Part shown: in pieces, positions 1 to 9,764 of the stretch | Numbering within the stretch: position 1 is the stretch's first letter | Layout: each line of letters starts with the position of its first letter | Source: Gliomastix tumulicola | Lineage: Eukaryota; Ascomycota; Sordariomycetes; Hypocreales; Bionectriaceae | Assembly (NCBI GenBank): GCA_001599755.1 | Contig: BCHX01000003.1 | Location: 4,339,484 to 4,357,400, forward strand | Direction of reading: 5' to 3' | DNA: 17,917 nt | The notes under the pieces: generated by a model | Seen by the model: only the letters and a program-made list of their open reading frames with translations | Told to the model about the DNA's origin: nothing | Databases searched by the model: none | Made by a program: the position numbers and the translations under genes

Positions 1-3000
1 CAGACAGTACGCAACTATTTTCGGTGTTTTGCTTCTGGGTGGAATATTGACCACCCCAATCACCGGATCTCTCGGGACTTGACGGACTCCATCACCAACG
101 TACGTTAAGAAAAATCTCATCACCCGCACCCATATTCACTTTTACTTTTCTCTTCTACTTTGCGCAGATATATTAACAATCTGAAGTATATCAAAGGTCC
201 GCTGCAGAAGAAGCTGGGTCTTTGCACCGCAACGCGCGAGAAGACCTTCCTTACCGTGGAAAACTACANCCACTTGGAGGAGCAGCTTTGGCGAGATGAC
301 GGCTACGAATATGTACATGACGCATACAGAGTCATGATCAGCGCNAAGTTGAAATGCCACGTNTTCACNCCGGCTAGACTAGGCGAAATAAGTGAGGGCT
401 GCAGCAGAAGAGGGACGGGAAATGGTCTCAGATATAAGGTATGTATCGCCTTCTCACGTCACTGAATCCTGCTTACATTTTACGAAAGGATACTGTCATG
501 CTAGTCGCTTGGAAGGACGATCAACCCGAGCTTCGTTTTAGCTTGAAGAGAGAGTTCGCGAAGGGATTGCATGATAAAGANGCGCANAGGTANGGATTCA
601 TCNCCNGACCGNANATCANNCCTCATGTTTTGGANNTCTTNTAANGNNNCACACAGNCCNACTCATATTTTGTATGAGTTTCTCCCTGANCANCCCCTCT
701 TGGTCAATCCTATTCTGTTCATTCTCTCNATTTGNATCGCCGCTGGNGCTTTCAGGAACTACCACACAGTCGAGGACGTGCTTGGGGTCAAACCTCCANA
801 GGACCAACGCTACTGGGTTCTGCAGTGGGCAGACCATATNCTTGATCGTCCTGTGTTCCCAGAGGTTTCCATGGATGGACCATCCGAGAAGATCCAAACG
901 GGTGCNTCNTTCAGTAAGCAGCTGAAGGAGCTTTCNCTAAGGAAAGGAATGGAGGCCCATGTCACAATACACAGCGGCCGNCGCGAGACTCTCATCCAAG
1001 CTACNAGTAAGCAGGTCTCCTACATGNTACGNTNCCCTNGCTAATCACCCAACTAGGCAATGGTTACGCCAAAGATGAGCTTATGAAGTTTGCGGCGCAT
1101 ACGAGTCAAACAACACTCAGACGGGACTATCTAAGCTCCATCACGGCAGTTGATGGTCTAGCAAGCTTTCTGAAGCTGCCNCTGAGGAGCGACCAAGCTG
1201 AAGACTTCCGCTCCATGACTGTTCGAAGAAACCCAGATCTCATTCTTTCTCTGCCTGCTAAGGAAGCGGCAGAATTGCGCCATCGCTCTGATTGGCTAGC
1301 TCTCGCTGATAAACTCAGGGATCTTGCTCAACAGACTCATAGCACGGACGACGCCACAGAGAAGGAAGTTTTACAGATGCATCGAAAGAAACTGTTGGAG
1401 CAAAAAAGACTTCTTGAGAATGATGAGCTCAAAAGACTTCGCCATGGCCAAGAGAGAATTCATCCGGCAGAGCGGGAAAGCTCTTCTCATGTGGACCAGC
1501 ATCGAGCCAAGTTCGACAGGATCCGCCACATGCTGCCCGAACGAGACGAACTATCGCGGACGCTGTTTTGTGTAGCTCCGCTCCGAAGCGAGATCGGGGT
1601 GAGAACTCTGAAAAATCTCATCACTCTCCTCATGGAGACTAGCCGTGTGGTATACCAGCCGGCGCTGCGACCACACAACGGTATTTGTCCGGCTGTGCAG
1701 TGCGGTCTTGATTTGAAAGAGTAGGTTCAACCTTTGCTGTGGGATTTACTCATGCTAACATTCGCTAGTATACCGATCAGTCGTCGCTGGATGCATGTTT
1801 TTGAGTGCTCCAGGCATACGTACACGGTAAAAGACACGTTCACGCGGTTTTGTTTTATCTGCAGTACGTGGGTTGCAGGCAAGGACCTATGGGAGATCCA
1901 CTGTCAAAGCCACATATCCAAAGAAGAGATTCCAATCCGTTGCGATTTGCTTCGATTTCGTCAAGGAATTGCCTTTCCGGGTTACTGTATAACGTGCTTG
2001 CGCAATACAGGTCTTCCTGCTTCTCAGAGATTCTCCGGCTTTATGAAGGAGATAAGCTGGAGGAAGCATATTCAAAAGTGTTTCGACAAATATGCTTGGG
2101 AACTGGGGGGAGCAGAGTCGATCGCCTGTCCTCATCCTCACTGCCTCTCATCCTACGCCTCGGTCAGAGAGACATGGTATCATCTGCAAGACGCTCACAG
2201 CTACCCAACCAAGGAGGCAGAACAGAAGCCAAGCTTGAAGCGACAGCTATTCATTACAGATCGCCATACGCCTGGAGCCAAGAAGCGCAGAGCGAACTGG
2301 GAGCAAGACTCTGTCAAATTGGACCCCATCTTGGAGAAGAGCGATTGTGCGCTTTCGTCTTGTGAATCGGATTCGATTCTGCTCGATCACGATTCTACGG
2401 ATGTGTTTGCAAGATCATCCTTGAGCGAGGAATTGCCTTCCATCCCAACTTCACCCTCCAATCCGGCATCGGAACCTGATTCTCAACTTCTATGCAGCGT
2501 CAAGACCACTTTGTCAAGGTCCTGCTCAAGTCAGAGTACCGCTCATGAAGCTCTTACTGAAACGATAGATCCTCAACTATGGAGCAGCCTCCCAGCCGAG
2601 GACCACCAAGGTCCAGAGCAGTGTATACTTACCTGCGAGGAAGGCCTCACAGCTGCGTTCGACTTGCCCCCAGCTGCACTGGATGAAGGAGAGAATATAT
2701 GGGAAGTGGAGATGCTGTTGGCAAAAAGCAAGCAAGGTAGAAGAACGTTCTACCTTGTCAAATGGAAAGACTTTCCCGACAGTAGCAATACGTGGGAACA
2801 AGCGGGAGACATCAGTGTGTTCTTGACCGACAAATTCGAAAGCGATTATGCGCTGCATGGGGGGAACTTCTTGGGGCTGGAGCTGTTGGACAGGCGAATT
2901 CGTAGGGGCCGGGCTCAGTACCTTGCCCACTGGAAGGGCCGTCCGGATGCAGAAAACACATGGATAGCGGAGTCAACCATCAGCGATCAACTGATTCAAT

Positions 3001-3017
3001 CATTTCAGCCAATCTAG
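1..3017 (+). CDS. DUF3435/FluG-type tyrosine recombinase-like protein with C2H2 fingers and two chromodomains (5' partial)
   Basis: The gene runs off the left edge. Exons are predicted at 1-99, 168-438, 489-589, 657-1006, 1057-1720 and 1769-3017; from 168 onward all phases agree and give about 877 residues. The core looks like the fungal DUF3435 family, which is related to tyrosine recombinases. Box I is PARLGE (Arg codon 376), box II is HSGR (His 970, Arg 979), then a His at 1098 and a Tyr ten residues later at 1128. These would make the R-HxxR-H-Y active site that cuts and rejoins DNA. A charged helical stretch follows. Next come a classical CX2CX12HX3H finger (about 1850-1915), a CX2C...HX3C motif (about 1985-2080) and a CX4CX12HX4H finger (about 2125-2200). 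After a Ser-rich linker there are two chromodomain-like modules (2697-2850 and 2868-3008). The first keeps the aromatic cage as W, W, F; the second has F, W but R at the third position. The intron 590-656 has a GTA donor and a CACACAG acceptor. One oddity: joining exon 1 to 168 leaves the frame one base out. The family is sure; activity is inference. Confidence 0.85.
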
Positions 3018-3501
3018 ATTAGGATGAATACAAAGACCAAAGACAATTGATCCGACTATTACCAGTACTGTCTAGGATAAAAAAACAAGGGCCAATCGGC
3101 TATAGCTCGGTTTAGATGAAATTTACGATTATAGAGCCATACCACACTGTATTTAGCTAAGCCTAAGGAATACCACTGCTTTTGAGCAGCCCTGAAACGG
3201 TAAGTATCTCGTCCGCTAGGAAACCATCCACAGAGTACTACTTGAACATTTCGAGCAGTGTGAGAATCAGCAGATTGATGCACAATGCACGCAGGGGACC
3301 AGCTCTCGAGATCATCGCCCTGCTTGCCTACTATTACACCGGTTTTCTATCTAGGCACTAGCGAGAAGATCAAGATGCAGAGTAAACAAAAGTATTCGAT
3401 TATCCACGCCTAGTATGTATATAGAATCTTAGCCCTTTTGGTCTCCAAGGATCTCTTCTGCTACGCTCATAGCCTAAGTAAGTACTCACCATCCTGCGCA
3501 T
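3018..3501. other. Intergenic stretch without a recognisable gene
   Basis: Downstream of the recombinase stop I see no coding region. A 74-codon minus-strand ORF at 3059-3283 has no domain, no splice support and an unremarkable composition. No RNA gene or repeat was recognised. Confidence 0.5.
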
Positions 3502-3735
3502 CTATTGCACACTAAGCTCTTCAGTGACCTCCTCCAGAAGCTTTTCAAGTTGCGAAATACGCTGCTTTTGGTCATCGATCTCATCTTGGAACTCGTCAAG
3601 AAGCGATTCGGCGTCTTTAAGCTGAACGATAAGCGAGCTTCTGTCGCTATACGTCCTTAGATATTTCTCCTGCAAGTTTGCATACTCATTGCTCATTTTA
3701 TCGAGATGTTCCAACAAAGACTTGCTATTGTCCAT
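3502..3735 (-). CDS. Short coiled-coil hypothetical protein or terminal exon
   Basis: The 77-residue reading frame is strongly heptad-like from end to end: Leu, Ile or Val recurs at a/d spacing among Glu, Lys, Asp and Gln, for example in LLDEFQDEIDDQKQRISQLE. Such composition is rare in random sequence. Just upstream on the minus strand the sequence reads CACATTACAG before ATTATGGAC, a good splice acceptor, so this may be the last exon of a longer gene rather than a complete one. I found no upstream exon with a matching phase. No family is recognised; a relic of a long coiled-coil protein is equally possible. Confidence 0.33.
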   Translation of the reverse strand: MDNSKSLLEHLDKMSNEYANLQEKYLRTYSDRSSLIVQLKDAESLLDEFQDEIDDQKQRISQLEKLLEEVTEELSVQ

Positions 3736-4421
3736 AATCTGTAATGTGGTGAATCTTGGGTAGTGTGAGATTGCCTCTAGCTCTTCGGTCGGAAGAAGCT
3801 GTTTATATATTGATACGTAAACGGGCTGAAGTCGGACACCATGGGGCTTGTTACGGTCGCCTCAACCAGCTCATTAGAAGCAACAGGAACCTCGAGAGCA
3901 GCGATGAGCAGAAATAGATTCACGCCAAGCTGTGACAGGAGATATCCGTGGCTGAAATCGGACACAACCTTAGTCGTACATTTGATTATTGGTCACTAGT
4001 CAAGTGGATGGTATTTGCCGAGCAATGGGCTATGCTGGTCCATGCTAACACAAAGACGAGCGCTACGACCGACGCGGCTTCTATCCCTTCACTGCGCTTA
4101 TCGCTTTCACGTTCGTGAAGTTCCTCATCCGCGAGGTACCATGAAAAGATAGCTATGAAGTCTTGTCTCGAGTTCTATTTAGGACACGATGGGCAATGAC
4201 TCATGATGAGCAGCACCCCATCACATTCGCCACCCGGGCCGCCCGTTTCCGGAGGGCAGGGGGGTTAAGAAACTACTTACATGAACATGATGAAACATAA
4301 AGCACCATTCACTAGATAGAGATACGACTACACATTTAGGAGACAAGATTGCAACTATTCAATTTTCGAATACACAGCAATAACATCAACTGTGAAGGGG
4401 CGTATGAAAGGCAGAACCATT
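3736..4421. other. Intergenic stretch without a supported gene
   Basis: A minus-strand ORF at 3777-3965 has a hydrophobic segment but no family signature, and splicing it to the coiled-coil ORF breaks the frame. Around 4235-4265 there is a short GC-rich patch. Nothing else was recognised. The right part should hold the 3' untranslated region of the neighbouring wall-protein gene. Confidence 0.45.
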
Positions 4422-5054
4422 TCAAATCATACACATAAATATCTGGCCCACAGATATCAGTACCACAGCAGCCCATAGCCCAGGGCGAACGAAGCTTCCA
4501 CTGCCCGCGAACTGCTCGCTCATAGGCATCGGGGTAACTTGATGCATTGACCACCGGTTGGTTCCACCCACTGTGCCGCTCATCGTCCCGGTGGGGAATA
4601 CCTGTGTCCCTGTCAGGAGAGGTGCATGATACTTTGTTGTTGTAGGCTCTTCTGACATAGTAAAGGTCTCCGTGGAGGTAAGCGTCGTTGTGAACGCGGT
4701 CCCATCCACTGTCCAACTAGTGAGAGTTGGGCCATCGTNCTCGCATTCGGAAATAGCGGGCGTGGTTTCCTGTGGCATGCTGGATGGAGAGGTATCCGTC
4801 ACCTCNGCGTCCGAAGTCTCTGCGACTGTTGTGGTTGAGTCCGACGTTGCCACGTCCTCNTCATTGGTAGCCGTNACTTGACCGNCTATNCTTGTCGTNG
4901 TCGCAATTTCTGGATCGTGTACGTACGTGAAGGTAAGATANCCTGCTGCGCTGATCGTGCCAAACTCTAATTGAAAAGGTATAGCCTCGTTNGTTGTGTA
5001 GCACTGACAGAGGCNAAATGCGATGGCAAGCAGAAAGAAAGCGTTCCCNTGCAT
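4422..5054 (-). CDS. Ser/Thr-rich secreted, probably GPI-anchored cell-wall protein
   Basis: The start at 5054 was chosen over an upstream in-frame Met at 5123 because the next residues form a signal peptide (GNAFFLLAIAF, then a Cys-rich end). The product is 210 residues. A short N-terminal region with a TFTYVHD motif is followed by a long Ser/Thr/Glu/Pro-rich stretch, suited to O-mannosylation. At the C-terminus small residues (AGSGS) precede FVRPGLWAAVVLISVGQIF, a hydrophobic tail with no charged end, as expected of a GPI-attachment signal. Such proteins sit in the plasma membrane or wall and serve in adhesion or wall structure; which of these applies cannot be seen. Eight of its eleven ambiguous bases lie at third codon positions. 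It is transcribed away from the pseudokinase gene, with 238 bp between the two starts. Confidence 0.7.
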   Translation of the reverse strand: MXGNAFFLLAIAFXLCQCYTXNEAIPFQLEFGTISAAXYLTFTYVHDPEIAXTTXIXGQXTATNXEDVATSDSTTTVAETSDXEVTDTSPSSMPQETTPAISECEXDGPTLTSWTVDGTAFTTTLTSTETFTMSEEPTTTKYHAPLLTGTQVFPTGTMSGTVGGTNRWSMHQVTPMPMSEQFAGSGSFVRPGLWAAVVLISVGQIFMCMI

Positions 5055-5292
5055 ATTGGCCGATCTTGGTGCTGGTATGATGTATGAAGTATGGTTTTGG
5101 GTTAAATACCTTNGGTCAGGCAANAGGGCCGGTTATGTCCTCGGGTGTGACACTTACGGACACAGGTTTTGTGGGGACAGGGTGAAGCATCCGATTTCAG
5201 GGGCATCNTAAGAAGTTCTATTTAGAGGTATGGAAAGCCGCGCGGCATNAAGCATTCTCTGTCGGTNAAGATCGCGTCTCCTACNTTCCNCA
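5055..5292. promoter_or_regulatory. Shared divergent promoter region
   Basis: This 238-bp gap separates the starts of the wall-protein gene (minus) and the pseudokinase gene (plus), so it must hold both promoters unless one start is wrong. No specific factor site was identified, and several ambiguous bases fall here. Confidence 0.45.
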
Positions 5293-6287
5293 ATGCTGCC
5301 ACCNAAGCGTCCACATACACTNTTCATCGAAGAAGACGAAGGAGTCAACATCCCGACAGTAACGTCCAGCAGCGCGGATGGTGAGAAAAGTGGAGCATCG
5401 TCCCGAACAAAGCTNATCAAGAGAGCCCCTGGAGAGAGACTTGTTGACGTAAAAACTGGGTCNCCCTGGATTGACTACGATAAACGTACCCGAGTCAAAT
5501 ANTGGTGCTCTTTCGGCCTCATCACGTCGAAGNCCACGAGAGACATGTTCATGATTCGTACTATCACCGANCCCGCAGAGAGCATGTTNGCTGATTTATG
5601 TCGACTCCGCCATCAGAATATTGTTCGGATCAGCGAGATATATTGCCTCCATGANAGCCATTATCTTATCTCCGAGTTCATGGCAACNTCACTTCTNAAT
5701 ATCCATCGATCGCCCACATATCCCACNGAGCCCCAGCTCGGCTCACTGCTTTACCAGGTAGGCTGANTCTTTCAGCCTTGATACCGTGTCTAATCATATG
5801 TACAGACTTTATCTGGCCTGCAATATCTCCTAGTCGAAGGTGGGGGATTAATGCTTGAGAATATTGCTGGCGCCGACGTGTTAGTAAACGCGGCAGGAGA
5901 AGTGAAGATCAGCAACATAGAACATTGCAAGCGTAATGGGGATCAGTCTTGCTTCTCTTCCTCCTTCAGTAAACTAGTAATGAGCCTGATGGAAAAGACA
6001 AAACCNCTCGACCGCGGTGTAGGCCTGACCAAGATAGACCGATGGATGCCCGATGCTCTTCATTTTTTCACCACAACGACATCCACCTTTGAGATNTCAG
6101 AGCTACTCAAGCATCCGTTCTTGTCACGACGTGATCAGTCTGACCTNAAGTATCTAGTCTATTTTGTNCTAATATCAGCATGCCANGATCGTGGATAGAC
6201 AGGTNCGGTAGACTGGCAGCAGCTCTCCACATTTGTTCCAAGAATAGAATGCGTGCTGAAAATGGACGCTTTGGATGNCCANCGTGA
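5293..6287 (+). CDS. Protein-kinase-like protein, catalytically degenerate (pseudokinase)
   Basis: Exons are 5293-5757 and 5806-6149, with a likely third at 6203-6287 (intron 6150-6202, donor GTATCT, CTAAT branch, ACAG acceptor), giving 297 residues. Without the last intron the frame stops at 6198 (285 residues). The N-lobe is visible around LRHQNIVRISEIY and HYLISEFM. The HRD catalytic loop is replaced by LMLENIAGADVLVN, the DFG motif by SNI in GEVKISNIEHC, and the expected VAIK lysine by an Arg in MIRTI. The C-lobe is short and ends in the usual SELLKHPFL. Together these match the fungal PRK-like pseudokinases, which are thought to bind partners rather than phosphorylate. The start is the first Met in the frame before MLP.KRPHT. 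Eleven of twelve ambiguous bases in exon 1 are at third codon positions. The frame of the third exon continues past a TGA straight into the cyclin ORF. Confidence 0.75.
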
Positions 6288-6383
6288 CGTACAATAAATA
6301 CAGTAGCCACTCTTCAGCAGANAATATATCACATTCACNNTCCCCAGTCCCTGAATTATGTGAAAGATGATGCTCANAAGATC

Positions 6384-7238
6384 ATGCAANCCACAATGGA
6401 CACANTCTATGATCCNCANTATGACCACGAGGTCTACCACCACATGAGGCAGCGAGAACTCGATCTCATGCCCGGCCCCCGCCTGGCGTCAAATTTCAGT
6501 ATTTCNAGNTCTNTTCGCTATCANCTGATCGACTGGATGNCAGAACTCCATCAAATATGTCGACTAGAAGAGAATTCACTCTTCTTGGCAGTGAACCTGN
6601 TTGACCGNATACTTGCCACTCGAAANNTTTGCACNGATGACTTNTCNCTCCTCGCCACCGCCGCCATTACCCTAGCGGCGAAATATGANGGCGTNAGAGG
6701 TCATATGGTTTCGGTCAAAAGGATGGCAAAGCATCTCAGCAACGAATTTCTGCCGGTGGAGATTTATTCGGCCGAATTATTTGTCCTTGAAGCATTAGGA
6801 TACGAACTGGGCTGGCCAACACCGTTAGATCTCTTGTACCAAATATGCCGATGTATCGAATGCGACAGTGAATGCATCGCCTTCGCAGAGTGCATCATAA
6901 GGACGAGTCTCAAGAATGAACATCTAGTCCGGATTCCNTCCAGCTCCATAGNGAGTGCCGCCCTATACCTNTCGTTCAAATCACATTCTCAAGACTGGGT
7001 ACGTGCTAGGTTTCTCTATGTGGGATATAGCTAANGCCCACAGACATCACTTCACAGCCACNCCACTGGNTACGCNGTCAAAGACTTATGGCCCACGTTG
7101 GCTCTCTGGCAGCCTCAACTATTTTACGACTTAGAATCACCGAGTAACATACATTTCCAGCCGTTCAACTCTCTGAAAAGAGCNATAGAGGATTCNCGAG
7201 TGGAGGATNAATGGGCGTATGTCTCGAGAGCNCTATAG
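6384..7238 (+). CDS. A/B-type (mitotic-like) cyclin
   Basis: Exons are 6384-6998 and 7044-7238 (intron 45 bp, GTACGT donor, CCCACAG acceptor, phase 0), giving 269 residues. Before the cyclin box comes YHHMRQRELDLMPGP, like the region before the box in B-type cyclins. The cyclin-N fold follows: LIDWM.ELHQICRL (the MRAILVDWL-type helix), NSLFLAVNL.D.ILATR, LATAAITLAAKY.G, then VEIYSAELFVLEALGYELGWPTPL. The cyclin-C part includes the helix ending in SAALY and, in exon 2, a TGYAVKDLWPTLA motif matching the usual HYTGY..DL. Cyclins bind and activate Cdk kinases. The conserved Arg and Lys-Ala that contact Cdk are partly hidden by ambiguous bases. The reading frame is open upstream as far as a single TGA at 6285, beyond which lies the pseudokinase tail in the same frame. 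A fused gene is therefore possible and the start at 6384 is provisional. Confidence 0.8.
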
Positions 7239-7353
7239 TTCGGTTGTTGCGCTTGACATATACATCATGTCACGCCTATGNAAAGCGTTCATAGTATCAT
7301 TCGCATTATTTCATGTCTATCNGCCTCTGGATGCATAAGCAGTTTAGATTAAT

Positions 7354-9606
7354 TCATAGCTCTTCAATTGGCGGGGAACCCTCAGGTCCGATCCCAACTT
7401 GATGCTGTGTCGCACAGTCCTCTAGAGTNATTCCGCGGCCATGAGCNTCAAACAAGAACAGACTTTGTCCAGACCCCTCCAGCNCACTCTTGATTCTCTG
7501 CACTCGCTCTTGTATTGAATGTATGTCACAATCCTCTACTTTTTGCCACACATTATCAGTCATGCGATATAAGGCGATGCTCCGGTTATCTTGCGCNGGC
7601 AGAATTCGATTGACCACACCAGTGTCGATCATCTCAAGNTCGGTGCTCTGTCTAGGCGAGTGGTTCTCCNTATTTTGTTGTCCGCGGNCGTGTACTGGNT
7701 GNNTTACTGGAGCTTCGACATGAACAGACGCTCCGTTTACCTCNTTCGAAGGACCCGNGGTTTGGAATGCCCGNCCTTGACCTTGGCTGATCCCTGCGCT
7801 TTCTGGAGCGATGCCCNCAGAAGGCGCNGTCACACTGTCTGATGCTTGGTGCCAANCCCCCCAGAAAGCCCAGAATACAGANCTTCTTACAAAAAGAGAG
7901 CTTATATCGGTATTCCTGTCTACCTTCCGCGAGAAGTAGTCATCCGTTAGAAAATTCCGATCCCTCAAGTAGGACTCAGAGAACTGACGGCCACATCTCC
8001 GGGCTATGGGCTCTCCGAAATGCGAGAGGGTAAGCCGAGGTTCCCGATCATCANCATGCCTNCTGCGCGCGTGGCCCAAAGCATCTGCTACTTGGAGGAC
8101 TAAAGAATCGAATATGGCCGGATCGAATTCAAAGTGTTCAGGGCTGCGAGCTGTGAGTAATAGTCTCCTGGCTGCTTGTTTGTCTGGATCCTGATTGAGA
8201 ATNTGAGTAACAGCCTGAAAATNGAATCCGAGCNTTTTTGCTTCACATGCNAGCTCATACCATGCCCAAGGGTCATAAGGGCGTGGCTCTTGTTTGGCTT
8301 CCGAGTCTTCTAACAGAGGGTTTTGTTCGGAGAGTTCGACAAGATGTCGCATNATGTAGAGGGTAAGTAGCTTATAGCGAACACGAAAAAGTTGGCGANA
8401 ATCGATTGATCCTTGAGCNGTGAATACCCTATACGCAGACTGCTCAACCGTCCGCATTGCTGTNCTTTCATCTCTCAGTAACTCCTTGANTACCCCGTTG
8501 CATTGGCGATGATATTTAAAGTCCTGCTGGAGAGTGTGGATAGACGGTATGATGTAATCTACCGTCCNCANTCGTGTCACTATTTTCTCTCTCTCAACCT
8601 CATTTGTCAGGCCCCTGAACACTCNGCCACTTCGGATGGCTGCGGTTATGTGCTCATCGTCTAGTTGAGACACGCCAGGGGCTCGGAGCTGCAANTCTTC
8701 TACAGCAACNGCATCTACAAATTTGAGAGATGACTCTGATCCCATGATTNTTGTCCACGTGCTTAGTATCAAGGACATATATGACACAATNGGCTACATA
8801 CCAGCTGNTGTCAGTGACNGGGGGTTGTCATTGAGAAANTAGGCTAATACCTCGTACGATCTTGCTGATATCATCTCTGGCAGAGAACCAATCTGNANCT
8901 TATCTCGCATGCCTGGGATGCTCCTCAGAACTTTACTGTAGACCGGACCGAGATAAGAATGTTTTGTGAGACGTTTCAGTATGTCTCTCTTGCTCTTGCT
9001 CAAGCGAGACCACCACTGTTTTTCCCGNGCAGAGTCAAGAGGATGTAGCCTGCATATTTCGGAAAATATGTGCCCGTCTGAGTACCTNCCGCTGTTTTGA
9101 TCGAAACTACCAAGGATCTCAAAGGCGTGTGCGGACAAGTCTTGTACTCGTTAGCGTGCGTGTGTCCTTGTAGAGGAGACCAACATACCAGTATACAGCG
9201 CAATTGTCCACCAATGATCGACCGATCGGGTTTCCTCCAGCGCATTGACGCGNCTGCTTCCATAGGCACATCGAACGAANNTCCCCACGGGAAGAAAGAC
9301 TCTTGGAGGGTCGTCTCTTCTTTGAAGATCGTCCATGCCTACTTCCGAGAGAAGAAGTGCAGCNTGAAGANCTGNTTCATCTATACTACCAGGAATGCAG
9401 TAGCTAGTATTTTGACGATGGCACCCTTCCTCATCGAAGACTCTTGTCAGCCTCTGGACTTTTTCTTTGCAGAAATTTGCTCCAGCAGGGGCGAAATCGG
9501 GGTAGAATAGGAGAGAATGGGTTGAGACTCTTGCCCAGCCGCGGATTTTGGCGTTTGTCTCAGTTTCGACTGCAATCAACTGCGTTTCAAAGTCTGATAA
9601 GGCCAT
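7354..9606 (-). CDS. DUF3723 family protein
   Basis: Three exons on the minus strand are 9606-9189, 9140-8802 and 8735-7354. The introns are 48 bp (GTATGT donor, CTAAC branch) and 66 bp; the phases agree and give 712 residues. I recognise the fungal DUF3723 family from GANFCKEKVQRL and GCHRQNTSYCIPG in exon 1, HAFEILGSFDQ, YSDGHIF and HSYLGPVYSKVLRSIPGMRD in exon 2, and LRAPGVSQLD, FEFDPAIF and RRCGRQFSESYL in exon 3. The start MALSDFETQLIAVETETNA is the usual one for the family as I recall it. The last 190 residues or so are low in conservation and rich in Ser, Gln and Gly. The biochemical role is unknown; the family is known as common cargo of Starship transposons. Many ambiguous bases lie in it. 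A transposon mosaic begins 70 bp upstream of its ATG, so its promoter has probably been displaced or replaced. Confidence 0.85.
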
Positions 9607-9667
9607 TTTTGAGGGCTCAGCTTCTCCCTTGCTAGCCCTGCGGGAATGAATGCACAGAGATTCTACA

Positions 9668-9676
9668 TATACCAAA
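9668..9676. repeat. Left target-site duplication
   Basis: TATACCAAA lies directly before the left terminal inverted repeat. The right end is followed by TATCCAAA, the same word with one base less. Transposases of the hAT and related groups make 8-bp duplications. Confidence 0.45.
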
Positions 9677-9735
9677 TGTGTGGACAGGTGTACGAAACAG
9701 GCCGTCGTGTACGAAACTGGCCATCGCCTCCCCAC
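9677..9735 (+). repeat. Left terminal inverted repeat with tandem TGTACGAAAC units
   Basis: Reads GTGTACGAAACAGGCCGTCG, GTGTACGAAACTGGCCATCG and then CCTCCCCAC. It pairs with the right end, where the same order occurs on the other strand (GTGGACGAAACTGGCCATCG, then TTTCTCCAC). The inner 30 bp match best. Confidence 0.65.
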
Positions 9736-9764
9736 TCTAGCCCCGCCGCGCTTGTTACAGTGCT

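Noticed and set aside
571..1044. Frameshift in the recombinase around 590-660
   Set aside because: A GTA donor at 590 and CACACAG acceptor at 656 give an intron whose phases restore the frame exactly.
3059..3283. Minus-strand ORF of 74 codons
   Set aside because: It has no domain, no splice context and ordinary composition; probably chance.
3777..3965. Upstream exon for the coiled-coil ORF
   Set aside because: The only plausible donor (GTATCA) leaves phase 2, whereas the coiled-coil exon needs phase 0, and the peptide has no family signature.
6150..6178. A 29-bp intron in the pseudokinase ending at ATATCAG
   Set aside because: It is too short for fungal introns. The longer 6150-6202 choice gives the same frame with a better branch distance.
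5293..6287. Active Ser/Thr kinase or Cdk partner for the cyclin
   Set aside because: The HRD loop, DFG motif and the VAIK lysine are all replaced, so catalysis is unlikely even though the fold is recognisable.
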